A DNA stretch of 64,000 nucleotides from positions 2,632,410 to 2,696,409 of the forward strand of contig WAID01000015.1 in assembly GCA_016584495.1 (NCBI GenBank), written 5' to 3'. This stretch comes from Celoporthe dispersa. Taxonomy: Eukaryota; Ascomycota; Sordariomycetes; Diaporthales; Cryphonectriaceae. Positions 37,701 to 48,428 of this stretch are shown here, piece by piece. The notes beneath the pieces are model-generated. The model did no database searches. It was given only the letters and a program-made list of their open reading frames with translations, and had not been told where the DNA came from. The position numbers were made by a program, and so were the translations under genes. Position 1 is the first letter of the stretch. Each line of letters begins with the position of its first letter.

Positions 37701-39797
37701 CTGTTCAGGAACCGCCTCGAGCCTTGACTACCGAGGACCCGAGCGCGGGCTCGTCCTCCCCTCGGGCTTCCCATGACCTGCAGGCAGGGGCCAGCCATCC
37801 CCAGGAGGAGTTTATGGTCTTCCCCGCGCAAGAGTCTCGAGGGCACGTCTTCGACAGACTCGACCTGTTCGGGCAAGCTGAGCTACTCCGAGGCCACGGC
37901 CGTCATCCCAGAGCCAAATGCGCCACTGGCCGAGGATGAAGTCTGGGACGAGTACAATGACCTGCTCGGCGAGGATGTGTCGAGGGCACCCGTCCACAAG
38001 CTCCTCTCTCGGGAGGCCCTTCCATCTTGAGGTCTGGGGCCGGCGCCTGGCCAAGACAAGCGGCGGCCAGCCGCTCGAGACCCCTATCATCAACGGAAAC
38101 ATGGGTGCACAGATGAGCGCACAGATCGACGCCGCAGGATCGGATTGCGAGACAGAGTTTGACTTCGACGCCCAGGACGAGGTGCAGCAGGAGGAGGAGG
38201 AGGCTGCTGCCGCGCAGACTTCGTCTAGTGTGTACAGCTCCGACATGACGGCCAAGATTAACGAAGTCTTGGAGGCGGCCGGCGCCCCAAGTCGTCGCCG
38301 TTCTCACTAAGCGAGTTCGTCAGCGGGTATGGGAGCGGCACCAGCAGCGTGGAGGTCTCCCGCACCGCCAGCCATCGCATGAGCACAGCATCGTCATCCC
38401 AGAAGGGACCGCCGGCCCGGGACTCCCACACCAGCTCGAGCAGCCAGGGCTCCGACGACCACTCGACCACGGCGCAGGTCAACCTCCGCGTGGGGTCCAT
38501 GACGGTCAGCAAGTGGCTCACCTTTGGCCATGTCCTCTTCAGCCCCGTGCGGGACGAGCTGGTCCCCGTCGTCGGCTCTCTCAAGCGGCACTCCATCCTC
38601 GTCATCGATGGCCTCGGCAACGACGACTGGTCCTTCTACGCAGCCGAGACGTACCCAGCAGCCACCTTCTTCAACCTCTCACCGCGCGCACCGCTTCCGA
38701 CCCCGGAGCCAGACTCACGCTCCAGCTTCCCGCTCAGCCCGCCGAACCACCACCAGATCCAGTACAAGTCCCACGCCGACAAGCTCCCCTTCGGGCCCCA
38801 GAGCTTCACCTGCGTCGTCTACCGCTTCCCCGCCGCGGCGCCCGAGTCGCACTACCGCAACGTCATCAACGAGGCCCGCCGCGTGCTCAAGCCCGGCGGC
38901 TACATCGAGCTCTCCATCCTGGATGTCGACATGAACAACATGGGCAACCACGCGCGCCGCGCCGTGCGCCGGCTCAAGGAGCGTATCCACATCCGCGCGC
39001 CCGAGATCAGCCTTGGGTCCAGCTCGGACCTGATCCTCCGGCTGCTGGGGCGGAAGGGTTTCACCGACATCAAGACGTGCCGCGTTGGGGTCCCGCTGGC
39101 CAGCGCCACGGCCCCCTCGCCCCCGTCTACCGACAACAAGATCAACTCCTCGTCCTCGTCGTCCTCCTCATCCTCCAGGGCAGCGGCCGGCGGTCCTCCC
39201 TCCTCGAGGGGCACCGCGGCGGCATCCCGCAGGAGAAGCAAGAAGGAGACGCGCAGCCTGGCGGAGATGATGAACGCCGAAGGACCCGGCGCGGACGAGG
39301 GCATCACCAAGATGGTCGCCAAGGTCGGGCGCTGGTGGTACGAGCGGTGCTACGAGAGCGTCGCCCCGGACGGCAGGGGCAAGACGATGTGGAGCGACCA
39401 GGCACTGCTTGCTGAGTGCGAGGAGTGGCAGACGAGCCTGAAAAGCTTGATGGTGTGCCACGCGCGCATCCCAGATAGGAAGCCGGGTTGCCAGCATCTA
39501 GGGGCATACGACGGATGCCCACTCAACTATACACCTCGCCTTGCCCCAAAACCAACAACGATAGGCAGTGTGAGGATTCGCGCTGTGCTCACCTACACCA
39601 AATATCCCCAGTCTGTTCATTTCTCATCGCTATCACACCAAATGAGCACGGCGCAGGGCCACCAAGACGAGAAATTTTTCAAACAAGACCAAAACGAAAT
39701 CGGGATTTTCAAATCGTTTCACAAGGCCAATTCACATATCATATCAAAGGATGCGGAGGAAAATTTTTCAGTAAAGACCAAGAAGGCGCAAGCCTAA
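34781..39797 (+). CDS. Very large Ser/Pro-rich protein with C-terminal SAM-dependent methyltransferase-like domain
   Basis: Roughly 1,550-1,650 residues if slips are repaired. It starts MASSRTTASSRRQEIPES and runs for about 1,200 residues of disordered, Ser/Pro/Arg-rich sequence with small conserved-looking islands (IRMAQRIELPTGSAQPVTIYPELDRYRDF in two pieces; SPRKWNIFGRST near 37050; EVWDEYNDLLGED near 37940). From about 38490 comes a Class I methyltransferase-like domain: VSKWLTFGHVLFSPVRDELV, a divergent motif I ILVIDGLGNDDWSFYAAETYP, LPFGPQSFTCVVYRF and the characteristic RRVLKPGGYIELSILDVDM, then helical tail sequence with GRWWYERCYE. About ten frame slips occur, many at C or G runs (for example 35474-35477, 35868-35872 and 38285-38288). 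The true stop is uncertain: after SLMVCHARIPD the frame runs into AT-richer sequence to 39797 that looks like 3' UTR. Role unknown; methyl acceptor unknown. Confidence 0.7.
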
Positions 39798-40849
39798 ACA
39801 CAGTCACTATTACTCTGTGAGTGGAGTGATGCGATTATCAATTTGGAAACCCAAGGATAGGGTGTCACACTGGCGGCACATCTACAGGCATTGCTACACG
39901 GCAGCAGCGCCGGTGGCATACAGCATTAGCGGGTTGCGTCAAGTTTGTTTTGCAGAGGCCAACATCTCAGTCTCTTTGTTTCTTCTTCTCATTTTGCTAC
40001 GGGTTGGCAGGAAAAAGGCGGCCCTCAATAGGTCGAGATTGGGTAGTCTCCACAGACACTCTGCATCTGTTTTCTTCTTTTTCTTTTGGGGGAAGAGGAT
40101 TTTGCAAGGCATCAGGGAGCATGCAACCTGAGCGATTAATGATGGGGATATGGACTGGATCCTTTTTTTTCTTTTCTCTTTTCATCCACACCCATCGATC
40201 ATCAACATAATCCAGCCGACACTCGTCTGCATACGAAAGGCGAGGTTGGAATGGAATGCTTGCAACCGACGGAAGGGATTCGATGATGACCTGCGACGAC
40301 GACGACGACAACGACAATGGTTGAGAGAGGAGCGATGTATCTTTTGAGGCATGGGATAATCTTGATGGTTTGTGTGTGTGTGCCGCTTCTGTTGTCTAGG
40401 ATTTTGCTCTAGCAGCGTTAATAGAGATACCCCATACATTCGTTTTTGACGATCTTGTGTTCCATTTCCCATGTCAAAGAGGAGTGACACGTCATGTGTG
40501 GCAAGAGGCCCTGGGGTTGCCAGAGGCCACTCACTGAGCCTTGCAGGGCTCATCTTGACTCTGCCGAGGCCATTTTGAGAGAGCCGAGCTGGGCACGACC
40601 GGAATCATACTTGTATGAACCCGAGTCTGCAACACATGATGAGCACATCTGGCCTTGAGTGGTATTCGTAAGTCTAAGCAAGTTATTTAGGCCCTCTCTG
40701 TATGGTGTGAAGGCTAGTTTGGCAAGTCAACAGCCGGACCAGGTTAAAGAAGTGGATTTAGGCAGGAGGGGATACTTAAAAGCAGCCATGCCACCCTCCC
40801 ACCAAAGCCCTCTCTTTCTCTCTCTCTTTTCTCCCAAAACAGCGCAACG
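39798..40849. other. Intergenic region
   Basis: 3' flank of the large gene (T-rich runs at 40069-40090 and 40161-40180) and promoter of the O-methyltransferase gene, ending in a CTCTCTTTCTCTCTCTC leader at 40805-40835. No gene seen. Confidence 0.5.
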
Positions 40850-41808
40850 ATGGAGACGACGCCCCCACCAAGCTATCCCCCAACCTGCGCGGCACCCGGA
40901 GACCCTCCTCGCCATCCTCTACGCTCGCGCCGTCGACGCCAGGACAGCTCACCCGATCCTGGCCGACCGCCACGCCGCCCGCCTGGCCGACCAGCTCGAC
41001 TACGACTGGGCAAAACTACGGCTCACCGGCACCCGATGCGCCATCTTCGCCCTCCGCGCGCGGTTCCTGGACCGGTGGGTGGTCGAGTTCATCCGCGAGG
41101 CGAGGGGCGGGGCGAGAGGGCTGTCACGGTGCTGCATCTGGCCGCGGGGCTGGACACGCGCGCGCTGCGGGTCCTGGAGGGTACCACTATGGTACAGCAG
41201 GCGGCGGGGACGACGGCGATGATGATGATGACGACGACGACGACGGGCCGCTGGTGCACTGGGTGGACGCCGACCTGCCGGACGTGGTTGCGATGCGGGA
41301 GAGGCTAGGCGTGCCGCATCCCACAGCAGCGCGCGTGCGATACGAGTGCAGGGCCGTCGACGTCACGGAGGAGAACTGGCTGGGGAGGCTGGCCCTGCCG
41401 CGCGGCAGGCCGACCATGGTCGTGTTCGAGGGGCTGTCGATGTACCTGCAACCAGCACAGGGCAGGGAGCTGCTCGACCGACTGACGGGGTACTTCACGG
41501 CCGGGGAGGAGCGGCAGCAAGGGAGCAGCAGCCGCAACCAGGTGTGCTTCGACTGCCTGTCCTGGCTCCCCGTCCTGCTGCAGAGGCTGGAGCCCGTGGT
41601 CTCGCAGACGGGGGCGCGGTTCAGCTGGGCCGTGGACGAGCCGCGAGCGCTGGAGGGGCCCTCGGGGCTGAGGCTGCGGGACGAGGTGTTTCCTCTTGCG
41701 GCGCCGGAGAACGCGGTGCTGCCCTTCCTGGTGCGGTGGGTGTTGTGGCTGGTTGCTTGGATACCTGTGGTGAGGAAGATGGGGAGATATGTCCGGTTTG
41801 AGTGGTAG
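40850..41808 (+). CDS. Leucine-carboxyl-methyltransferase-family (TcmP-like) O-methyltransferase
   Basis: About 320 residues after repair. It starts METTPP then TKLSPNLRGTPETLL, typical of the LCM/TcmP group, which methylates small-molecule hydroxyl or carboxyl groups using S-adenosylmethionine. Visible motifs: RHAARLADQLDYDW, the substrate segment LTGTRCAIFALRARFLDRWV, motif I VLHLAAGLDTRALRV, the acidic strand HWVDADLPDVVAMRERLG, the adenine-binding YECRAVDVTEENW, and motif TMVVFEGLSMYLQPAQGREL. A poly-Asp loop encoded by GAT/GAC repeats (41217-41250) sits between motif I and the next strand, probably a surface loop. Four slips, all at C/G runs: 40862-40866, 40895-40897, 41109-41112 and 41206-41209. 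The C-terminus MGRYVRFEW ends at TAG 41806-41808. Methyl acceptor unknown. Confidence 0.85.
41217..41250 (+). repeat. GAT/GAC trinucleotide repeat encoding poly-Asp
   Basis: Four GAT and five GAC codons in the repaired frame of the O-methyltransferase. It lies in a loop between the SAM-binding strand and the next conserved block. Confidence 0.8.
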
Positions 41809-42165
41809 ACGAGGTGGGAGAATACGAGTCAAGAACCGAGAGACTTGAAAAGAAGGAAAAATTTAAAAAAAAAAAGGGAACAGTGTTTTATTATAGGAGA
41901 GGTTCAGAGTCTCTGTGGAAAGGCACTGACTCGATGGATATGGCTACAGAAGAAGAAAAAGGAAGAAGGCAGCAGGCCAGCTAGCTGAGGCTATCTACAG
42001 AGATCCGTTCAAGTACTTACAGAGTCTTGAGTGGCAGTCAGTGACCCCAGCCCAATTTTGGGAACACAGCTGTGCTCGCCTCGTCGGCTGTAGGCAGGCC
42101 AGGCGGTGACAGACCAGATGTTCACAGCCCAGCTCTGGGTTAAGTGCTCTGGTCTGCATATCAGA

Positions 42166-43143
42166 TCAGCCCCATAAGGACCTCCCCGGCCCAGGTATCG
42201 CGAACCCGACCGCCACAGGGGCAGGCCGTGGCATCTTGGCTCCCTGCTCGGGCACCTGCAGGTTCGCCTTGGCGTCAATCGACCGCTTCAGCACGCTCGC
42301 TCTCTTCGCGATGGCCTCCACAAGATCCGTCGCCCGGCGTCTTGCCTCGAGGGCCTCGTCCAGCTCCTGTCCCGCGCTGGCACAGTGTGCCTCTGCCGCC
42401 CTCGCCGCCGCCCGCAATGAGACCGTGAGCACCGTCTCGCAGCCGCCGCCGAGGATGTTCCACTTGTTCAGGAACATCACCAGGTCGGACTTGAGATCGC
42501 CGGCCTGGAGGAACTTCTGCTGCTTCACCCTCGCCTCCGCCTGTCTGCTCTCGAGGTCTGCCTCCCTCCTCGAGCTCGACCAGCGTGATGGAGTGCTCTG
42601 CGTGCAGCACCGCGAGCCCGTAGGGGGACAGGGACGCGGGCGGGATGTCGCTGGTCTGGACCTGGTCCTCCAGCAGGGGGCAGCAGAGCCCGAGGGGACA
42701 GCAGCACCTGCGGCTGGATCCTCCTGAGGGGGCTCAGACGTAGTCCAGAGTGTACCGCGGCTTGCGGTTGAGCTGATGCCTCTTGAAGTGTGCCAGGAAC
42801 TTGTCGTGGCGGCGGAACTTGTGATCTCGGGCGTCGCAGCCGGGCACCAGGCAGTAGTACGCCGGGTTCTCTTCCGGGCTGACGTGCTTCGCTATGCAGT
42901 GTCTGAGGAGAGCATCGGCCCTGGAGAACTGCTTTCCGCACTGAGCACAATTCTGCCGCTGACGCGACGGAGGGCTGGGATATCATGTTAGTGAGCCGCC
43001 CAGGCAGCAGCTGGGGGACCTGTCGCATGTACGTACATGGAGTCCTTGTTGCGCGTCCTGGGCCTGTGGCACGACCCTGCGCCTGTTTCAACCTCACCGG
43101 CTCGAAGGGATGCAAATGAGACTGGGCTGCCGTGGAATGACAT
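42166..43143 (-). CDS. C2H2 zinc-finger protein with coiled-coil C-terminus
   Basis: Exon 1 is 43143-43037 (starts MSFHGSPVSFASL, ends CHRPRTRNKDSI), intron 43036-42975 (GTACGT...CCCAG), exon 2 from 42974 to the stop at 42166. Joining gives RQRQNCAQCGKQFSRADALLRHCIAKH, a C-x2-C-x12-H-x5-H finger, followed by YYCLVPGCDARDHKFRRHDKFLAHFKRH, a C-x4-C finger ending H-x3-H. Downstream is a Leu/Glu/Ala-rich helical stretch (LHAEHSITLVELEE, DLKSDLVMFLNKWNILGGGCE, LRAAARAAEAHCASAGQELDEALEARRR), probably coiled coil. Frame slips lie near 42735 (a stop appears after LDYV), 42682-42686 and 42565-42570; the last two are at C/G runs. If the stop after LDYV were real, the protein would be about 115 residues. 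Likely a nuclear regulator; targets unknown. Convergent with the O-methyltransferase. Confidence 0.72.
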
Positions 43144-43413
43144 CTTTGTAAGAAGGAAGGGGAGATATACTATAGAGAAAAGAGGGACTGCCTGGAAGGG
43201 TAATCGGCGAGGGACCAGGGCAGTGAGTGACCAGGAGAAATGAACGGCTCAGGAACCCGCGGGGGCAGACAGGAACCAGGCCGAGACGAGATGCGAGACA
43301 CCTCTTTATATGCGGAGCAGGTTTAAAGAAGGGAAACGATAACGTCGAGAAGGGAAGTGTAGACGGCGCTGCAGAGCTTCAATGTATGGCGTGCAGGGCC
43401 TCCTAGTATAAAC

Positions 43414-43614
43414 GGGGTGGAACCAGTAGGCTATGGGGGGAACCACCAGTTTACGGGGTGGAAAGATCAAGATCAGGGAACTATGGACGGCTACTGGACC
43501 ATGGGCGGGGTGGAAAGATGGGTACAGGACGGGGTGGAACAGGTGCACGTTGAGCGCGGGAAGGGGTGGAAGACGGAGAAGGACGGGGTGGAACGAGTCC
43601 AAGAGGGGGTGGAA
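43414..43614 (+). promoter_or_regulatory. Array of seven GGGGTGGAA motifs upstream of the zinc-finger gene
   Basis: Perfect 9-mers start at 43414, 43455, 43507, 43531, 43563, 43585 and 43606, with a variant GGGGGGAA at 43435. Spacing is 21-52 bases with unrelated sequence between, so it is not a simple tandem repeat. It lies 270-470 bases upstream of the start codon of the minus-strand C2H2 gene. On the coding strand the motif reads TTCCACCCC. Looser GGGTGGC copies continue at about 43698-43728. Confidence 0.7.
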
Positions 43615-43629
43615 GGAATGCAATAGCAG

Positions 43630-44921
43630 GCTAAGGTGGACCGCTGATTGGTCTGGATAGGAACAAGACTGCGCCCGTAGTAGATTTTCTCTAACAAGGG
43701 TGGCAGGGTGACATGGGCGGCAGGGTGGCTAAGCACCACTGTCCAAGGCCAGGCTCGCCCTTATCATACGTAGTAGTAGGTGTTGAGCAGGGCCGAGGGC
43801 ATATGCCCAGCAGGGTGGACAATTCAAGTCCTCTATCGTCTTCTTAAAGTCGCTTGCTTATTGTTTTCCAAGTTTTGCATATGGAATCCCTTGATCACTT
43901 GTAAGAAACAACTCACTCATTACAATCACTAGCTTGTGAGCATCATCGCTTTTTCTTTTTCTTTCTTTTTTTTTTAATCTTCACTCTCTATTTGAAATCT
44001 TTTCAAATTGAATTTTTAAATTTATTTTGTAATCTTTTTCTCTCTTTTTTTTTTTTTTTCAAAAACAACCCCCAAAAAATAAGTCTCACCACCCAATTGG
44101 TCATTGCTCACAATCACCTACGCACCTGTGAAGAAAGGTCATGGAACTGACGATCAGGACCACAGACGCTGCCGTAGCAGCTGATTCATATCAGTTTCTA
44201 AGTCGACCCAACGTCATGAAGCTGGACAACGCCGTCGGCCTTGTAGCCCTCATCATAGCTTGTCCAGTCTGTGCGGTGCCAGTCGTGAGTGATATGCTTC
44301 CGTTCATCTCTGAACGAGAGTGGACAATGAGACGGACAATTGACGGGAAGTCATCCACTAGCAGAGAGACACCACCTTGAGGTCATTCGATACATGAACA
44401 CTGCTGGGCCTCGGACATGTTCTACAGGTGACCATAGGCCTTCTCAGTCTGCTGTGCGCTGTCACGTCGGCCATCTGGGGTCCGTGTATTCGCAGCCGTT
44501 GGGAAAGCTGTAGCAAACGGTCTGACCAGTCGAGAGAGAGTGAAGGTCATATGAGCCTGGCCAAAAAAAAAAAAGAGCAATTTAAGGAGTAGGAAGATAA
44601 ATGATGGAAAATAACTAGGAGAAGCGTCTTTATAGCCACAAAATATATTGGGTACCACATATTTGATCATGTGTCTGTCCATATGATTTAGCAGGTAAAC
44701 TTGCTGTAAGTATCTGAGGCATGTCCAACACAGTACAGCTCAGGCTCAATGGTAATCCCCATAGGGCATACTTTTTCTCTTCCTCCTTCTTCTTCCAAGG
44801 CCTACTACATCCCTAGGTAGTCTATAGTTGTTCAAAACGTCCTGCTCTATCGAAATGATAACTACTAAGTAATGGCCATCTCAAGGAAGGAGGAGGAGGG
44901 GAGAAGCAAAAAAAAAAAAAT
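43630..44921. other. AT-rich spacer
   Basis: No supported gene. Poly-T runs at 43960-43980 and 44045-44060 and a poly-A run at 44564-44576. A 79-codon plus frame at 44141-44380 has no recognised content. Confidence 0.45.
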
Positions 44922-45049
44922 GAATCAAAGGCTCCTAGAGGCTAGGATTGAACATACAGCTGCCTGAGACCAGGGGACTGTATCTTATAGTACAGGGGAT
45001 TTGGAGTTAATCACCTCGATCACTACACTACGTGCACGGCCTTTGATTC
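44922..45049 (-). other. tRNA-like element bounded by an 11-bp inverted repeat
   Basis: GAATCAAAGGC at 44922-44932 pairs with GCCTTTGATTC at 45039-45049. Read on the minus strand, the interior has a box-A-like GTAGTGTAGTGATCG, a hairpin CTGTA...TACAG with loop CTATAAGA, a short CCTG...CAGG hairpin and a box-B-like TGTTCAATCCT. The T stem does not pair well and the spacing from box B to the 3' arm is too long for a normal tRNA, so this is either a decayed tRNA or a tRNA-derived element. Confidence 0.4.
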
Positions 45050-45545
45050 GCCAAGTGACAGCAGGACTGCTGGACTGGCTTATCTAGAAGCTATCGCGCA
45101 ACGGTTGTGAACACCTCTTAGACCACTGGCCTGTCTACTGATCTTGCAGCCTGCTTACGATTGTTACCACCTCCTTATCCATGCCTATGCCCGCATGAAC
45201 ATGCTGCAACGGTGGTCACCAGCGCCACTGCACTAGCTTCACACTTACATTTCTATGAGACAAGTCCCGACCATAGTTTCTCATACAAGATTACTTGGGA
45301 TCTGCGGAGCAATACAGCATCTACACGGCAACTGTTTCCTCTTTGCGTGCCCAGGGCCTTGTGCTGATAGATGAGTTTTTGTGATTGAGATTAAAAGAGT
45401 TGGCTGCCCATTCACTTGCTGAATACACTCCATAGAGGGCGGCCCTCCGGCGGCAGGCCTCTTCCGGACCGTCCTCCACCCCGTCGAACACTTTCATCCT
45501 GCTATTTGTAGTGAATATATAATCTTTGACAACGTAGAGTCTGTC

Positions 45546-45664
45546 ACGTACGACCATACCTAGTGGAGAACTTGGGATCCCGTCTGCTCTCCCTAAATAA
45601 GCCACCAAGGGCCGGAATAGTAGTTAAGTGGGTGACCATTAGCGAATACCCGGTGTTGTACGTT
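45546..45664 (+). rRNA. 5S ribosomal RNA gene
   Basis: About 118 nt colinear with fungal 5S RNA: starts ACGTACGACCATA, middle GGGATCCCGTCTGCTCTCC and AATAAGCCACCAAGGGCCGG, then TAGTTAAGTGGGTGACCA, AGCGAATACCCGGTG and TTGTACGT. The two ends form a perfect 9-bp helix I (ACGTACGAC with GTTGTACGT). T-rich sequence (TTTTGTTTTT) directly follows, serving as the polymerase III terminator. It is a single dispersed copy, as in many filamentous ascomycetes. Confidence 0.88.
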
Positions 45665-48428
45665 TTGTTTTTCCTTTTTTTGGTATCTTTTGTGACCCGC
45701 TCACTCCTCCTCATGCTGTGGAGGGACCTCCAGGCTGTGCAATATAGAACCGCCAGAGGTATCGACAAGCCGGAGGTTAGCCAGTCCAACGCGGCTGCTA
45801 CATGCTTGAATGATCCTAGGCTGAAATCAGCAGTGGAGACGAAGACGTAGCACATATATTCCCACGCCGGATTGTCAGGAATAAGCCCGAGTGTTGCTGT
45901 ATTTAGGGGCTTGCAAGGTTTCGTAGTAGTGCGTCTGACATGGTCTTTCAGCCCAGGCCCGGCCGGGGCCCGAAGCTGCCATATAGGCTTCGGAGGGTCG
46001 GGATGACGGGCCACGGCCGAACCGCAGACCACCACAAGACTACCGCACCCGGCTGTGAACTTTTCAATGGGTTGTTTATATGTGTCTTATAGGGACTCTG
46101 ACCCCTGGTGGATTCGAGCATGAAGGGCGCGCCCGTCTCGATGCGCCGTTCACCGTCTGCAGCCAAAATATAGGTAGCCTCAGCCACACCCACACACAAG
46201 AGATAATCCGGGAGGGCGTTACCTTGTTCCCTGTGTCTTATGCTGATCACGAGGTCCCTGTCTAGGTATCCAGCGGCTCTGAACGGCCAGGTTTGGTGGC
46301 TGGCGTCTATGAGCGCAGACTGTGGTGTGGGGTATGTCCTCCCTCTGTGATGATGATTGTCGCACGGTGAGACATGGAATGCACATCTGTCCCGGCAGCT
46401 CCCCAGCCGGAGGGTCTGGCGGGTTGAGCACACACAAGCAGTCACAATGGAGACAGGAAGTTGGATCATGGAGGGGAGGTGCCGAGGTGGGAGAGAGAGA
46501 GCCAGAAGCTTAAATGTAAAAATAGCACCAGCACGCGAGCACGGCTGCGTCTCGACACCACCAGCCGCCCGGGCCAGACGGTGGTCTGGGAGCCTGTAGT
46601 ATGCACTGCACGCTGTGAGGCGTTTTGAGACATATCTCAAATAGGTTCAAGCCGTGCAGCTTAGCGTGTCGCCAGAGGAAGAAGAGGTCGCGAGGCTGGT
46701 CGGTCCTGGCCTCCTATGAAACCATCTGCGCAGGCCAGAGCCTCACCAGAGGGCCTTCTTCACAAGACCCGACCCGCCCATACGGCAGCCAGCATGAACG
46801 GCCAGGGGCCAGGGGCCAGGGGGTTCCTAGGGCGGTCATGCTGTGCGCTGTGGGTCGTGGGCTCAAACCAGCACAGGCCCTCTATAGTACACAGGGTTTG
46901 GTTCCACGGGGCTGGTGACGCAGACATAATGAAGGGGGACCGATCGACCTGGGGATTCTTTTTTTTTTTTTGATTGCAGAGAGGACTGGACTGCCAGTGG
47001 CTCATTTCGACGACATTTCTGAATGGAGATGTCCCGGGTCTTTTCTTCTTTTTTTTTTTTTTTCTTTAAGGAGGCGGACGAGCTGAGTACAATTCGCAGC
47101 AGAATTTGAGAGCTACTCGTCCCTCCTCCCTCGACTCCCCTTGGTTCCTGTCCAGGGCTCATTCAACATGGCTTGTCTCGAGACCAGATCCCACCCCAAA
47201 ACACCCTGCGCGGCCCAGCATCACTGCTGTCTTGGCGTCGAGCCCTCTATGTATCTTCCCAGGGGTGCGTGTTAGTGCTCCAGCGGCAGCCTGTCGTGGC
47301 AGTTAGCAGTGCACGGGTCATGAGTACCCCGGCTGACGCTGCAGGTGGGCCCTGTAAAACGAAGGTGGCGGGCTTCGGTTCCTTCCCAGCAGCTATCGTA
47401 GCATTGTGCTGCCGTGTATGGTGCTGCTGTATTACTACGGAGCTGTATGTCGTACGCTTCAGCTGCTGCTAGGGCACTGTCGGACACATGAGTTGTTCAC
47501 ATGGGTTTGTCGGCCCTGACGGCGCCTATGCCCACTGTTCTCCAACACCACCACCGCCGCCAAATCACCTTCTTTCCCCTCATCCCGTTTCTTCTTCTTT
47601 TTTTTTCTTCTTTTCTCACTCTGGCACTGGATGATTGATTTCCATTCTCCTCTTCTCTGCTCCTCACCTGACCTGGTCGGCCTGAGTCTCTGCATCTTCC
47701 CTTGCCTCCCCCTCCCATCGACCTAAAAGAAGACACACCCCTACCTGATCACATCGACCTCCTCAGATGGTTTCTCTTGTTGAGCAAAGAGCGCCTTTTT
47801 CTCTCTATTCTCTTGGGAACTCGCTCTCCCCTCCCGCTGCGCGATACCAAAACTGTACGCTGGGACGGCACGCTGCCCCAGGTGCCAGCCGCCTCATCTG
47901 CAACCGCTACCGCTTCAGCCGAACCTGCTCCGCAGTCCACAGCGCAGAGCCCACCTGCTAGACTGCTAGACTGCTTTGGGCTGATTGGCCTTCATTCCAA
48001 GGTCAGACGGGACCGACCCAACCGGCTGCAGCACGCCTTCTTCCGAGCCTGCTTCGCTGCGTCCCGCCCTCGTGTCACGGATCTTGTGTCCAACCACCAC
48101 CTCCCACAGCCCACGACCCGTTTCTTTCTCTTTCGCCTGAGCCTCCCTCCACCGACGCCGGCATCGTCTCCTCCTGTCGACGGCGACCTTCATTCTCAAC
48201 TGGTTCTTGTCTGGCCTCTTCTTCTTCTTCTTTCCCTTCCCCTTCAGCCTGTTCCTCCTTCTGCGAAGCGACTCTCTTCTCTCGAATGATTGCGTCACGG
48301 CGGTAACGCCACCCTCGGATCAAGTCCCTAGGACCTACGATCTCGCTACAGCCCACAACGCCCGCGCGCGCCTGCGACAGCCCGGCGGTCCTCCTTCAGC
48401 TCGCGATCGTGTGGTCCACAGACTGAAC
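45665..48428. other. Spacer and leader of the Ssh4-like gene
   Basis: A 230-codon minus-strand frame (46640-45948) has no recognised domain and I do not call it. Poly-T/poly-A-type tracts occur at 46961-46972 and 47049-47064. From 47580 to 48300 the plus strand is CT-rich (TTCTTCTTTTT, CTCTTCTTCTTC), consistent with a long leader for the downstream gene. A 195-codon Pro/Ser-rich frame at 47702-48289 within this leader could be an upstream ORF but ends before the start codon at 48429. Confidence 0.45.

Noticed and set aside
45948..46640. 230-codon minus-strand frame beside the 5S gene
   Set aside because: No recognisable domain, and composition resembles spacer; a possible tRNA T-arm inside it (near 46110) did not fold.
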